The notes under the pieces: model-generated
Seen by the model: only the letters and a program-made list of their open reading frames with translations
Told to the model about the DNA's origin: nothing
Databases searched by the model: none
Program-made: the position numbers and the translations under genes
DNA from: Betaproteobacteria bacterium
GTDB taxonomy: Bacteria > Pseudomonadota > Gammaproteobacteria > Burkholderiales > JACQAP01
NCBI GenBank assembly: GCA_016194905.1
Contig: JACQAP010000008.1
Span: forward strand, 124,001 to 188,000
Length of the DNA stretch: 64,000 nucleotides
Reading direction: 5' to 3'
Shown: positions 1 to 8,733 of the stretch, piece by piece
Position numbering within the stretch: position 1 is the first letter of the stretch
Layout: the number at the start of each line of letters is the position of its first letter

Positions 1-8
1 GAAGCAGC

Positions 9-1562
9 ATGAGCGTCACGATCTACGTGCCGCGTGATTCTTCCGCCCTTTCGGTGGGGGCCGAAGCCGTAGCCGGCGCGATAGCGGTCGAAGCGGCGCG
101 CCGCAACAGCGATGTGATCCTGGTTCGCAACGGGTCACGCGGACTGTACTGGCTGGAGCCGATGGTCGAAATCGAAACGGCGCAGGGCCGGGTTGCTTAC
201 GGCCCCGTGGCCATGAAGGATGTCGCTTCCCTGTTCGACGCCGACTTTTTGCACGGCGGACGTCACGTGCTTTGCATCGGCCCGACCGAGAAGATTCCCT
301 ATCTGCAGAAGCAGGAACGCCTGACTTTCGCTCGTGTCGGCATCACCGATCCGTTGTCGCTCGCCGATTATGCGGTGCATGGCGGCTGGAAGGGTTTGCG
401 CGCAGCGCTGGCGATGGATGGCGCGACCGCCGTCAAGCAGGTTACCGATTCCGGATTGCGCGGCCGCGGCGGTGCGGCGTTTCCGGCCGGCATCAAATGG
501 AAAACCGTGCTGGATACGTCCGCCGACCAGAAGTATGTGGTGTGCAATGCCGACGAAGGCGATTCGGGTACGTACTCCGACCGCATGATCATGGAAGGCG
601 ATCCTTATGTGCTGATCGAGGGCATGGCCATCGCCGGCATCGCCGTAGGTGCGACCCAAGGATACATCTACGTGCGTTCGGAATATCCTCATTCCTGCCA
701 GGTGCTCGCCGAGGCGATCGCACTCGCCAAAGCCGGCGGCTATCTCGGCCCCGACGTATTGGGCAGCGGCAAGGCGTTCGAGCTCGAAGTGCGCAAAGGG
801 GCCGGGGCCTATATCTGCGGCGAAGAAACTTCGCTGCTGGAAAGCCTCGAAGGCAAGCGCGGCATGGTGCGCTTCAAGCCGCCGTTGCCGGCCATCGCCG
901 GGCTGTTCGGCAAGCCGACCGTCATCAACAATGTCATCACGCTTGCCTCGGTGCCGACTATTTTCGCCAACGGCGCGGCGCACTATCGCGATTTCGGCAT
1001 GGGCAGGTCGCGCGGCACCCTGCCGATCCAGCTTGCCGGTAATCTGAAATACTGCGGCCTGGTGGAAAAGGCCTTTGGTGTGACCTTGCGCGAATTGCTC
1101 TACGACTACGGCGGCGGCTCGGCGAGCGGACGTCCGCTCCGTGCAGTGCAGATCGGCGGTCCGCTGGGCGCGTACCTGCCGGAACAGCAGTTCGATACGC
1201 CGCTGGATTACGAAGCCTTCATGGCGATCGGCGCGATGGTCGGCCATGGCGGCATCGTCGCTTTCGACGACACCGTGGATATGGCCGGCATGGCGCGCTA
1301 CGCGATGGAATTCTGTGCCATCGAGTCGTGTGGAAAATGCACGCCCTGCCGGATCGGCTCGACCCGCGGCGTCGAAGTCATCGACCACATTGTCTCCGGT
1401 CTCGAGCGCGAAAAGAATATCGCGCTGCTCGAGGATCTGTGCGACACCATGCTGAACGGTTCGCTGTGTGCGCTGGGCGGCATGACGCCGTTTCCGGTGC
1501 AGAGCGCGCTGAAGTATTTCCCGAATGATTTTCGCGCGGCGCCCAAACGCAAGGTTGCGTGA
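9..1562 (+). CDS. fdsB: NAD-dependent formate dehydrogenase, beta (diaphorase) subunit FdsB
   Basis: Flavoprotein subunit of the soluble molybdenum formate dehydrogenase; it passes electrons from the Fe-S chain of FdsA to NAD+ in the cytoplasm. The 517-residue product is homologous to the 51-kDa subunit of complex I (NuoF): a short thioredoxin-like N-terminus, the NADH/FMN signature GRGGAAFP from Gly152, the second FMN/NADH motif GAYICGEETSLLESLEG from Gly266, and the C-terminal 4Fe-4S motif ESCGKCTPCR with Cys441, Cys444 and Cys447. It begins 9 bases into the window, so the usual first gene of this operon (fdsG) would lie just outside. fdsA follows after 28 bp with an AGAGGAG ribosome site. 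FdsB is distinguished from NuoF by the adjacent fdsA, fdhD and fdsD. Confidence 0.95.
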   Translation: MSVTIYVPRDSSALSVGAEAVAGAIAVEAARRNSDVILVRNGSRGLYWLEPMVEIETAQGRVAYGPVAMKDVASLFDADFLHGGRHVLCIGPTEKIPYLQKQERLTFARVGITDPLSLADYAVHGGWKGLRAALAMDGATAVKQVTDSGLRGRGGAAFPAGIKWKTVLDTSADQKYVVCNADEGDSGTYSDRMIMEGDPYVLIEGMAIAGIAVGATQGYIYVRSEYPHSCQVLAEAIALAKAGGYLGPDVLGSGKAFELEVRKGAGAYICGEETSLLESLEGKRGMVRFKPPLPAIAGLFGKPTVINNVITLASVPTIFANGAAHYRDFGMGRSRGTLPIQLAGNLKYCGLVEKAFGVTLRELLYDYGGGSASGRPLRAVQIGGPLGAYLPEQQFDTPLDYEAFMAIGAMVGHGGIVAFDDTVDMAGMARYAMEFCAIESCGKCTPCRIGSTRGVEVIDHIVSGLEREKNIALLEDLCDTMLNGSLCALGGMTPFPVQSALKYFPNDFRAAPKRKVA

Positions 1563-1590
1563 GCGACGCAGCCCGGTAGAGGAGACTACG

Positions 1591-4440
1591 ATGTCGCTGC
1601 AGACCAGCCCCGATTACGGCACCCCGAAGCGGGTTTCGGAAAAACTCGTCACGCTGGAGATCGACGGCGCCGAAGTTTCCGTGCCGGAGGGCACCTCGGT
1701 AATGAGCGCGGCCGTGGACGCCGGCGTACTCGTGCCCAAGCTGTGTGCGACGGACAGTCTCGAGGCATTCGGTTCCTGCCGCCTGTGCCTGGTCGAGATC
1801 GAAGACCGCAAAGGCTACCCCGCTTCCTGTACCACCACGGTTGCGCCGGGCATGAAGGTGCGCACGCAAACGCCGAAGCTCGCGGATCTGCGGCGCGGCG
1901 TGATGGAGTTGTACATCTCCGACCATCCGCTCGACTGCCTGACCTGTTCCGCCAACGGCAACTGCGAGCTGCAGGATATGGCCGGCGTGGTCGGCCTGCG
2001 CGAAGTGCGCTATGGTTACGAAGGCGAGAACCACCTGAAAGCCGAGAAAGACACCTCCAATCCTTACTTCAGCTTCGATCCGAGCAAGTGCATCGTCTGC
2101 TCGCGGTGCGTGCGTGCCTGCGAGGAAGTGCAGGGCACGTTCGCGCTGACCATAGACGGCCGGGGATTCGCTTCCATGGTCTCGCCGAGCGAAAACCAGC
2201 CGTTCATGGAATCTGAATGCGTTTCCTGCGGCGCCTGTGTGCAGGCGTGCCCGACCGCGACGCTGATGGAAAAATCCGTCATCGACAAAGGCCAGGCGGA
2301 TCACAGTGTCACCACCACCTGTGCCTATTGCGGCGTGGGTTGTTCTTTCCGCGCGGAGATGAAGGGTGCGGAGGTCGTGCGCATGGTTCCCAACAAGGAC
2401 GGCAAGGCCAATCACGGGCATTCCTGCGTAAAGGGCCGCTTCGCCTTCGGCTATGCCACGCATCCGGATCGCATCGCCAAACCGATGGTCCGCAGCCAAA
2501 TCACCGACCCCTGGCGCGAAGTCTCCTGGGACGAGGCGATCGGCCATGCCGCTTCGGAATTCAAACGCATCCAGGCGAAATACGGCCGCGACTCGGTCGG
2601 CGGGATCACGTCGTCGCGGTGCACCAACGAAGAAACCTACCTGGTGCAGAAGCTGGTGCGGGCGGCGTTCGGCAACAATAACGTCGATACCTGCGCGCGC
2701 GTGTGCCACTCTCCGACCGGCTACGGACTGAAGACCACGCTCGGCGAATCCGCCGGCACCCAGGACTTCGACTCGGTGATGAAAGCGGACGTAATCATGG
2801 TGATCGGCGCCAATCCGACCGACGGCCATCCGGTGTTCGCTTCGCTCATGAAGCGCCGGTTGCGCGAAGGCGCGAAGCTGATCATCGCCGATCCGCGCAC
2901 CATCGACATGGTGCGTACGCCGCATATCGAAGCTTCCTATCACCTGCAACTGCGCCCGGGAACCAATGTCGCACTGATCAATTCGCTCGCCCATGTGATC
3001 TTGACCGAGGGATTGGTGAAAGACGATTTCGTCGCCGCACGCTGCGACGTGAAGGAATTCGGCAAGTGGAAGGCGTTCATTTCCGAATCGCGTAATTCGC
3101 CGGAGGAGATGGAAAAAGTCACCGGCGTTCCCGCCGAGCAGGTGCGCGGCGCCGCGCGCCTGTACGCTACGGGCGGCAACGCGGCGATCTATTACGGACT
3201 GGGCGTCACCGAGCACAGCCAGGGTTCGACCATGGTGATCGGCATTGCCAACCTCGCCATGGCGACCGGGAACATCGGCCGCGAGGGCGTGGGTGTGAAT
3301 CCGCTGCGCGGCCAGAATAACGTGCAGGGTTCCTGCGACATGGGTTCGTTCCCGCATGAATTACCGGGCTATCGCCACGTTTCCGACGACAAGGTTCGTG
3401 CTCAGTTCGAAAGGAAATGGGGCGTGAAGCTGGACAACGAACCGGGCCTGCGCATTCCCAACATGTTCGATGCGTCGATCGACGGCAGTTTCAAGGGCTT
3501 GTACATCCAGGGTGAGGACATCGCCCAGTCCGATCCGGATACCCAGCACGTCACCCATGCGCTGGAGGCGTTGGAATGCGTGGTAGTGCAGGACATTTTC
3601 CTCAACGAGACTGCGAAATTCGCGCATGTATTTCTGCCGGGCTCCTCGTTCCTGGAGAAGAATGGGACCTTTACCAATGCCGAGCGGCGTATCTCGCGCG
3701 TGCGCAAGGTGATGCCGCCGCTTGCCGGCAAGGAAGATTGGGAAGTCACGGTTGCGCTGTCCAACGCGCTCGGCTACCCGATGAAGTACAAGCACCCTTC
3801 CGAAATCATGGACGAGATCGCGCAGCTCACCCCTACCTTCACCGGTGTGAGCTACGACAGGATCGACGAGTTGGAGAGCATACAGTGGCCGTGCAATGAC
3901 AAGGCGCCGGACGGTACGCCGGTGATGCACGTGGAGGAATTCGTGCGCGGCAAGGGCCGGTTCGTGGTCACCGAGTATGTGCCGACCGAGGAGCGCACCA
4001 CCGGCAAGTATCCGCTGATCCTCACCACCGGCCGCATCCTGTCGCAATACAATGTCGGCGCGCAGACCCGACGCACGCCAAACAATGCCTGGCACAGCGA
4101 GGACCGCCTGGAACTTCACCCGCACGATGCCGAGCAGCGCGGAATCAACGATGGCGACTGGGTCGGCATCACCAGCCGTGCAGGCGAGACGGTGTTGCGG
4201 GCGACCCTCACCGAGCGCGTGCAGCCCGGCGTGGTCTACACCACGTTCCACTTCCCGGAGTCCGGCGCGAACGTGATCACCACCGACAACTCCGACTGGG
4301 CGACGAACTGTCCCGAATACAAGGTCACTGCGGTGCAGGTCACGCGCGTGACGCAGCCGTCCACCTGGCAGAAGCGCTTCCGCGAGTTCACCGATACGCA
4401 GCTCGACCTGCTGCCGCAACGCGAAGCCAGCGGGGCGTGA
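1591..4440 (+). CDS. fdsA: NAD-dependent formate dehydrogenase, catalytic alpha subunit FdsA
   Basis: Catalytic subunit that oxidises formate to CO2 at a bis-molybdopterin Mo centre. The 949 residues carry, in order, an N-terminal 2Fe-2S ferredoxin domain, a His/Cys-rich 4Fe-4S segment (HPLDCLTCSANGNCELQ), a 2[4Fe-4S] ferredoxin domain (CIVCSRC and CVSCGAC), a further 4Fe-4S motif (CAYCGVGCSF) and the molybdopterin oxidoreductase and dinucleotide-binding domains. The Mo ligand is predicted to be Cys372, followed by His373, in the motif ARVCHSPTGYG. The encoded residue is Cys, not selenocysteine, as expected for this soluble NAD-linked class. The ATG at 1591 is chosen over an in-frame start at 1525 because the latter overlaps fdsB and GAGGAG lies just upstream of 1591. 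Confidence 0.96.
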   Translation: MSLQTSPDYGTPKRVSEKLVTLEIDGAEVSVPEGTSVMSAAVDAGVLVPKLCATDSLEAFGSCRLCLVEIEDRKGYPASCTTTVAPGMKVRTQTPKLADLRRGVMELYISDHPLDCLTCSANGNCELQDMAGVVGLREVRYGYEGENHLKAEKDTSNPYFSFDPSKCIVCSRCVRACEEVQGTFALTIDGRGFASMVSPSENQPFMESECVSCGACVQACPTATLMEKSVIDKGQADHSVTTTCAYCGVGCSFRAEMKGAEVVRMVPNKDGKANHGHSCVKGRFAFGYATHPDRIAKPMVRSQITDPWREVSWDEAIGHAASEFKRIQAKYGRDSVGGITSSRCTNEETYLVQKLVRAAFGNNNVDTCARVCHSPTGYGLKTTLGESAGTQDFDSVMKADVIMVIGANPTDGHPVFASLMKRRLREGAKLIIADPRTIDMVRTPHIEASYHLQLRPGTNVALINSLAHVILTEGLVKDDFVAARCDVKEFGKWKAFISESRNSPEEMEKVTGVPAEQVRGAARLYATGGNAAIYYGLGVTEHSQGSTMVIGIANLAMATGNIGREGVGVNPLRGQNNVQGSCDMGSFPHELPGYRHVSDDKVRAQFERKWGVKLDNEPGLRIPNMFDASIDGSFKGLYIQGEDIAQSDPDTQHVTHALEALECVVVQDIFLNETAKFAHVFLPGSSFLEKNGTFTNAERRISRVRKVMPPLAGKEDWEVTVALSNALGYPMKYKHPSEIMDEIAQLTPTFTGVSYDRIDELESIQWPCNDKAPDGTPVMHVEEFVRGKGRFVVTEYVPTEERTTGKYPLILTTGRILSQYNVGAQTRRTPNNAWHSEDRLELHPHDAEQRGINDGDWVGITSRAGETVLRATLTERVQPGVVYTTFHFPESGANVITTDNSDWATNCPEYKVTAVQVTRVTQPSTWQKRFREFTDTQLDLLPQREASGA

Positions 4441-4444
4441 AGGC

Positions 4445-5302
4445 GTGACGCGCCGCGAGTTCGATGTGGCGACCGAAGTGCGCCGCGCCGTGCCGGCCGT
4501 GCGAGTCGACGAAAACTCGACTGGCGCCGTGGTCGAACAAATCGCCGAAGAAGCGCCGATCGCGCTGGTCTACAACGGCGTGCCGCATGTCGTCGTGATG
4601 GCTTCGCCGGCGAACCTCGGAGACCTTGCCCTCGGTTTCAGCCTGAGTGAGGGCGTGATCGCATCCGCGGCCGAACTCGGCGGCATCGAAATCGTGCCGG
4701 AGGAGACCGGCTACTCGGTCTATCTGAGCGTTCCGCCCGAGCGCGTCGCGGTCATCGAGCAACGCCGCCGCAATATGACGGCCCGCACCGGCTGCGGGGT
4801 ATGCGGTGCCGAAACCATCGAGCAGGCGATGCGCAATGTCCCTAAAGTAGTAGCGCCGAAAGTTGCAAGTGCGCAACGGGTGACACGTCAGGCAATGGCA
4901 GGCGCAATGAAACAGCTGCCTGCGCTGCAAACGCTGAATGCGGCAACCGGCGCGACTCACGCGGCGGCTTGGGCGAATCTAGACGGGCAACTGCAACTGG
5001 TACGCGAGGATGTGGGCCGCCATAACGCACTGGACAAGCTGATTGGCGCACTGGCTGCCGGCGGCATCGATACCGCGCAAGGTTTCGCCGTGATCACCAG
5101 CCGCGCCAGTTACGAGATGGTGCAGAAAGCGGCGATGGCCGGTATCGGTTTGCTCGCAGCGGTGTCGGCGCCGACCGCTCTGGCCGTGCGTATTGCGCGC
5201 GAAGCGGGTGTGACGCTCGCCGGCTTTGTCCGCGGGGAGCGTTGCATGGTTTATGCCGATGAGGCGCACCGGTTGACCAAGAGTAAAGACTGGAAAGCAT
5301 GA
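4445..5302 (+). CDS. fdhD: Formate dehydrogenase accessory sulfurtransferase FdhD (FdsC)
   Basis: Accessory protein that transfers sulfur from the IscS desulfurase to the molybdenum cofactor before insertion into formate dehydrogenase; in fds operons the same gene is called fdsC. The 285-residue product has the family CxxC motif in TGCGVCGAE (Cys117, Cys120), the pair that carries the persulfide, and the motif GRHNALDKLIGA in the cofactor-binding half. The start is GTG, 4 bp after the fdsA stop, with AAGG inside the end of fdsA, so translation is probably coupled. The stop overlaps the start of fdsD by ATGA. Confidence 0.95.
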   Translation: MTRREFDVATEVRRAVPAVRVDENSTGAVVEQIAEEAPIALVYNGVPHVVVMASPANLGDLALGFSLSEGVIASAAELGGIEIVPEETGYSVYLSVPPERVAVIEQRRRNMTARTGCGVCGAETIEQAMRNVPKVVAPKVASAQRVTRQAMAGAMKQLPALQTLNAATGATHAAAWANLDGQLQLVREDVGRHNALDKLIGALAAGGIDTAQGFAVITSRASYEMVQKAAMAGIGLLAAVSAPTALAVRIAREAGVTLAGFVRGERCMVYADEAHRLTKSKDWKA

Positions 5303-5508
5303 ACATCGAACGTCTGGTTCGCATGGCGAACGACATCGGCAATTTCTTCAAGGCGGAACCGGATCACGCGGTGGCAGTGGACAGCGTGGCTCTGCATCTC
5401 AAACGGTTCTGGGATCCGCGCATGCGCAAAGAGATCGTGGCTTACGTCGATGAAGGCGGCACCGAACTGATGGATCTGGTGCGCGAGGCGGTACTCAAAT
5501 TGCGCTGA
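5299..5508 (+). CDS. fdsD: Formate dehydrogenase delta subunit FdsD
   Basis: Small acidic/basic protein of 69 residues matching the FdsD family by its opening IERLVRMANDIGNFF and by position at the end of the fds operon. FdsD is needed for assembly of active enzyme with its cofactor and is retained as a subunit in some species. The ATG overlaps the fdhD stop codon (ATGA), which indicates translational coupling. It is the last gene of the operon: a heptamer-repeat dyad follows and the next gene is convergent. Confidence 0.93.
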   Translation: MNIERLVRMANDIGNFFKAEPDHAVAVDSVALHLKRFWDPRMRKEIVAYVDEGGTELMDLVREAVLKLR

Positions 5509-5519
5509 TGCGCGATTTG

Positions 5520-5645
5520 AAGGGGCTAGGGAAAAAGACGAGGGGCTAGGGACTAGGGGTTAGGGGCTAGTAAAGTTTCAGGCTTTATTCCCCCCTAGCC
5601 TCTAACCCCTAGTCCCTAGTCCCTAGTCCCTAGTCCCTAGTCCCT
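5520..5645. repeat. Intergenic dyad of G/C-rich heptamer repeats, G-quadruplex-prone
   Basis: Between convergent fdsD and the MFS gene. The left arm (5541-5570) and right arm (5595-5624) are 30 bases each and complementary at 28 of 30 positions, with a 24-base loop. The right side continues as five tandem copies of the heptamer TAGTCCC (5610-5644). The plus strand of the left arm has four G runs (5542-5545, 5549-5551, 5556-5559, 5563-5566). The minus strand of the right side has six G runs spaced by 4 bases. Both fit a G-quadruplex pattern. A partial extra copy (GGGGCTAGGG) lies at 5522. It could act as a bidirectional terminator, though there is no classic U-tract. Confidence 0.85.
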
Positions 5646-5652
5646 CGGCGGC

Positions 5653-6918
5653 TCACGCCGCCATCGCCTGCCGTTTCTCGGCCTGCTCGCCCACTCCCAG
5701 CACCGCAATCAGCGATAGTGCCTGGAAGGCGCCGATACCGATGAATACCCAACCGGGATGATGCGCGTCCATGAGCAGGCCGAACATCAATGGCGCGCCG
5801 GACAGTCCGATGTCGAGGCCGGAATAGACCACACCGTAAACGCGGCCGGTCGCATTCTTCGGCGCGGCAGCGCGCACCAGCAGGTCGCGCGATGGGCCCG
5901 CCACGCCGGACCCGAAGCCGATTGCACCCAAAAGTACGATGACCATCGCTACCGGCGGCACGGCGCTCGCCACCAGCACTGAAACTGCGCCCGCGCCGGC
6001 AAAGGCAATCGCGATCACCTTGTCATGCTGCTGGAACTTTGCCGCCAGGAAACCGCCGACCACAATGCCACCGGCACTCGCCAGCATATAGGCCGTGATG
6101 CACGCCGTCGCATACGTCAGGGGAATCTCGTACAGTTCGCGCAGCGCGGTGGCGGCGAAGCTCTGTATGCCGCCGAAGGAAATCGAGGAGATGAAGAAGA
6201 AGGCGAAGCACATCCACACCGCCGGTACTTTCATGAAACCCAGTGTTCCGCTTCGGGCTTCTTTCTTCTTCGCCGATTCCGCCACTGCGTCACCGACTTC
6301 GCGGGGATCGAGGAGATGGCGGAACGCGATCAATACCGCTAACACGGTGAAAGCCAGCACTGCGGCAGCCAGCAGCGCCATGCGCCAGTTTGCGACAGTC
6401 GCGATCCCGGCCAGAAAAATGGGTGCAATAGCCCAGCCGAGCGTGCCGGTCAGTCCGTGGACACTGAAGGCGTGCCCGAGACGCGGGACGCTGACGCGTC
6501 TGTTCAGCAGGGTGAAGTCCGCGGGATGGAATACGCAGTTACCCAAGCCGGCCACGCCGGCGAACAGGACCAGCATCGGATAGTTCTGGCTGGCGGCCAG
6601 GCCGAGCGCCGAAATGCCGAGCAGGGCGATACCGCCGAGCAATACCCGCAGGGCGCCAAAGCGGTCCACGACGAAGCCGGCGAGCGCTTGGCCGACGCCG
6701 GATACGATGAAAAATACGCTCATCAGCAAGCCGAGTTCCGCGTAGCTGACAGCAAAGGCATCCTTCAGCCAGGGGAACAGCGGTGCAAGTGAAAGATGAA
6801 AAAAATGTGATGTACCATGCGCCAAGCCGACTAGGCTGATGACCTGGGCGTCGCGCCGGAACGAATCGACCGTAGCGGTAGTCATGTGACGGGAGGGAAA
6901 TGACGAGACTCGAAACAT
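5653..6918 (-). CDS. MFS family transporter
   Basis: Inner-membrane transporter of about 420 residues with a hydrophobic profile fitting 12 transmembrane helices. The conserved MFS loop 2-3 signature appears as DRFGALRVLLGG, and the N-terminal helix includes GLAHGTSHFFHL, reminiscent of the fosmidomycin-resistance-like branch. The substrate is not evident. The start is uncertain: the ATG at 6918 has AAGG seven bases upstream, while the next in-frame ATG at 6885 fits the usual family N-terminus better but lacks a ribosome site. It is divergent from the GntR-type regulator, with about 115 bp between starts, so that regulator may control it. Confidence 0.85.
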   Translation of the reverse strand: MFRVSSFPSRHMTTATVDSFRRDAQVISLVGLAHGTSHFFHLSLAPLFPWLKDAFAVSYAELGLLMSVFFIVSGVGQALAGFVVDRFGALRVLLGGIALLGISALGLAASQNYPMLVLFAGVAGLGNCVFHPADFTLLNRRVSVPRLGHAFSVHGLTGTLGWAIAPIFLAGIATVANWRMALLAAAVLAFTVLAVLIAFRHLLDPREVGDAVAESAKKKEARSGTLGFMKVPAVWMCFAFFFISSISFGGIQSFAATALRELYEIPLTYATACITAYMLASAGGIVVGGFLAAKFQQHDKVIAIAFAGAGAVSVLVASAVPPVAMVIVLLGAIGFGSGVAGPSRDLLVRAAAPKNATGRVYGVVYSGLDIGLSGAPLMFGLLMDAHHPGWVFIGIGAFQALSLIAVLGVGEQAEKRQAMAA

Positions 6919-7034
6919 AGCGCAACCTTGCCGATACGGCAAACCGGTCGGTCGAGGCACTTGTTTCGCAGTGATTTATTTTGCGGCGATTTAGGCATAA
7001 TCCGCATCACTTCGAAAGGATGCCGAACCCACTC

Positions 7035-7730
7035 ATGCCCGCAGCCGGAAAACCTGGTTCAAGACCTGTGGCAAGCCGAAAGCGCGGCCCCGATCACAGC
7101 CTGACCGATCAGGCGTATTCGAAGCTGGAAGAATTGATCGTAACGCTGCAATTTGCGCCGGGAGAAATCGTGTCGGAGGCGGCGCTCAGCCGGCAACTAC
7201 GCATAGGCCGTACCCCGATCCGCGAGGCGCTGCATCGGCTCGCGCGGGAACGCCTCGTGAACATCCTGCCGCGGCGCGGCATCATCGTTTCTGAAATCAA
7301 CATTGGCGCGCAGCTTCGGCTGTTGGAAGTGCGGCGTGAGATCGAGCGCCTGGTGGCGCGCTCTGCGGCAAGGCGCGCCAGCGACGTCGAACGCAGGCAA
7401 TTCATCGATCTCGGCAAGGCATTCGAAGCCGCGGCCCGTACCGATGATGCAACCGCCTTCATGCGGACCGACCGTGGCTTCAACGAACTTTGCCTGGTGG
7501 CTGCGCATAACGAATACGCGGCCAGCGCGATGGTGCTGATGAATTCGTTGTCGCGGCGGTTCTGGTTCATCCATTACCGGCAGGCGGCCGACATGCCGCT
7601 TGCCGCCAAACTGCATGCAGCGGTCGCTCGTGCGATTTCAAAAGGCGATGCAAAGGCCGCCGCCGGGGCCTCGGACCGGCTGCTCGACTACATAGAGGAA
7701 TTCACCCGGTCCACGGGGGAAGCCGCCTAA
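7035..7730 (+). CDS. GntR family transcriptional regulator (FCD subfamily)
   Basis: One-component regulator. An N-terminal winged helix (SEAALSRQLRIGRTPIREAL is the recognition part, typical GntR spelling) is followed by an all-helical FCD ligand-binding domain (DLGKAFEAAARTDD, then FNELCLVAAHNEYA). FCD regulators usually respond to organic acids. The start is ambiguous. I chose ATG 7035, with AAAGGA 14 bases upstream; ATG 7020 overlaps that site. It lies between the divergent MFS gene and the downstream fatty-acid-hydroxylase-like gene, whose upstream region carries a 12-bp palindrome of the kind this family binds. Confidence 0.88.
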   Translation: MPAAGKPGSRPVASRKRGPDHSLTDQAYSKLEELIVTLQFAPGEIVSEAALSRQLRIGRTPIREALHRLARERLVNILPRRGIIVSEINIGAQLRLLEVRREIERLVARSAARRASDVERRQFIDLGKAFEAAARTDDATAFMRTDRGFNELCLVAAHNEYAASAMVLMNSLSRRFWFIHYRQAADMPLAAKLHAAVARAISKGDAKAAAGASDRLLDYIEEFTRSTGEAA

Positions 7731-7780
7731 CGCCGGCCTGCTTGACTCCCGGCCGCTCGCGAGTGTAGGGTCGCATATCA

Positions 7781-7792
7781 CTGATATATCAG
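7781..7792. promoter_or_regulatory. Candidate operator palindrome upstream of the hydroxylase-like gene
   Basis: CTGATATATCAG is a perfect 12-bp palindrome, 30 bp before the ATG of the hydroxylase-like gene and 50 bp after the GntR gene stop. FCD-type GntR regulators often bind AT-rich palindromes of this form (TGATATATCA-like). A possible -35 TTGACT sits at 7742-7747, but the -10 is poor. Inference: autologous regulator site controlling the downstream gene. Confidence 0.5.
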
Positions 7793-7821
7793 AACGTACC
7801 CCTCGCTGCGGAGGCCTGACA

Positions 7822-8601
7822 ATGAACGCTGGAACCCTTACGCCGAAGCAGGCGGCATTCCGCGACGAGTATCGGCGCAATATCGCTTCCTGGTACAACG
7901 GCTGGGGCCATCTGTTGTCGATCTTCGTTCCCGGCATCGCCGTCGTCTGGTATTGCGTCGCGCACGTGCACGAACCGACCGCCTGGGAACTGCTGTTCGT
8001 GATTCCCGTGCTGGTGTTCTACAACTGGAATGAGTGGTGGCTGCACAAGAACGCCATGCATCGTCCCATCAAGGGTCTTGGCGGCATCCTGATGCCGGTC
8101 TACCACCGCCATACCCATCAGCACCACCAGTACTTCACGGCGCAGGTGATGACCTACGACACCAACCGCGAATGGCGCATCGTGCTGTTCCCGCCTTATG
8201 CGTTGATCGTGTTCCTGGTGATGACGCTGCCGGCCGCGTTGATACTGGGCTTCCTGTGGTCGGCGAACGCAGGCTACATGCTGATGCTGCTGACGCCGAT
8301 CTACTACCTGAACTACGAGACTTTCCACCTGTGCTGTCATGTGCACGACAACTGGTTCGTGCGCAATTTCCCGTTGGTGAACACGATTCGCCGCCACCAT
8401 GCCGCGCACCACAGTCAGCCGATCATGATGGAACGCAACATGAACCTGACTTATCCGGTTGCCGACTGGTACATGAGGACCAGCGACCTGCAGCGCGGCC
8501 TGCTCGGCCATCTGTTCAACGGCTACAGCACACGGTATGTGAAGAAGGAATATACGAGCGACCAGGGTGCCGAGCTCGACGCTCGCGTGACCACTACCTG
8601 A
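7822..8601 (+). CDS. Fatty acid hydroxylase / sterol desaturase superfamily membrane protein
   Basis: Integral membrane non-haem di-iron protein of 259 residues. The three histidine clusters are visible: HKNAMH (His75-His80), HRHTHQHH (His95-His102) and RRHHAAHH (His192-His197), with hydrophobic segments between them. Family members hydroxylate or desaturate lipid-like substrates, but this branch's substrate is unknown. GAGG precedes the ATG. It follows the GntR regulator and the 7781 palindrome, which suggests induction by a small ligand. A strong terminator closes the unit at 8646-8678. Confidence 0.85.
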   Translation: MNAGTLTPKQAAFRDEYRRNIASWYNGWGHLLSIFVPGIAVVWYCVAHVHEPTAWELLFVIPVLVFYNWNEWWLHKNAMHRPIKGLGGILMPVYHRHTHQHHQYFTAQVMTYDTNREWRIVLFPPYALIVFLVMTLPAALILGFLWSANAGYMLMLLTPIYYLNYETFHLCCHVHDNWFVRNFPLVNTIRRHHAAHHSQPIMMERNMNLTYPVADWYMRTSDLQRGLLGHLFNGYSTRYVKKEYTSDQGAELDARVTTT

Positions 8602-8645
8602 AGATGAGGATTCCCTGACAACAACAAACCTCAAGGGAAAGGGAG

Positions 8646-8678
8646 GATGGGCGCCTTCGGCGCCCATCTGTTTTTTTT
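8646..8678 (+). terminator. Rho-independent terminator after the hydroxylase-like gene
   Basis: A perfect 10-bp stem (GATGGGCGCC / GGCGCCCATC) with a TTC loop is followed after two bases by eight T residues. It lies 45 bp after the stop codon at 8601. Confidence 0.9.
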
Positions 8679-8733
8679 GCGGGCAAAAAACGTGGAATCC
8701 ATCGATAATGGCGTCCTTGGACCGCCGAGCAAC

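Noticed and set aside
1378-3357. Long minus-strand open frame opposite fdsB/fdsA
   Set aside because: It is a GC-driven shadow of two clearly conserved enzymes; no motif and no ribosome site.
5520-5645. Repeat block considered as CRISPR
   Set aside because: Units are 7 bases with no unique spacers, and there are no cas genes.
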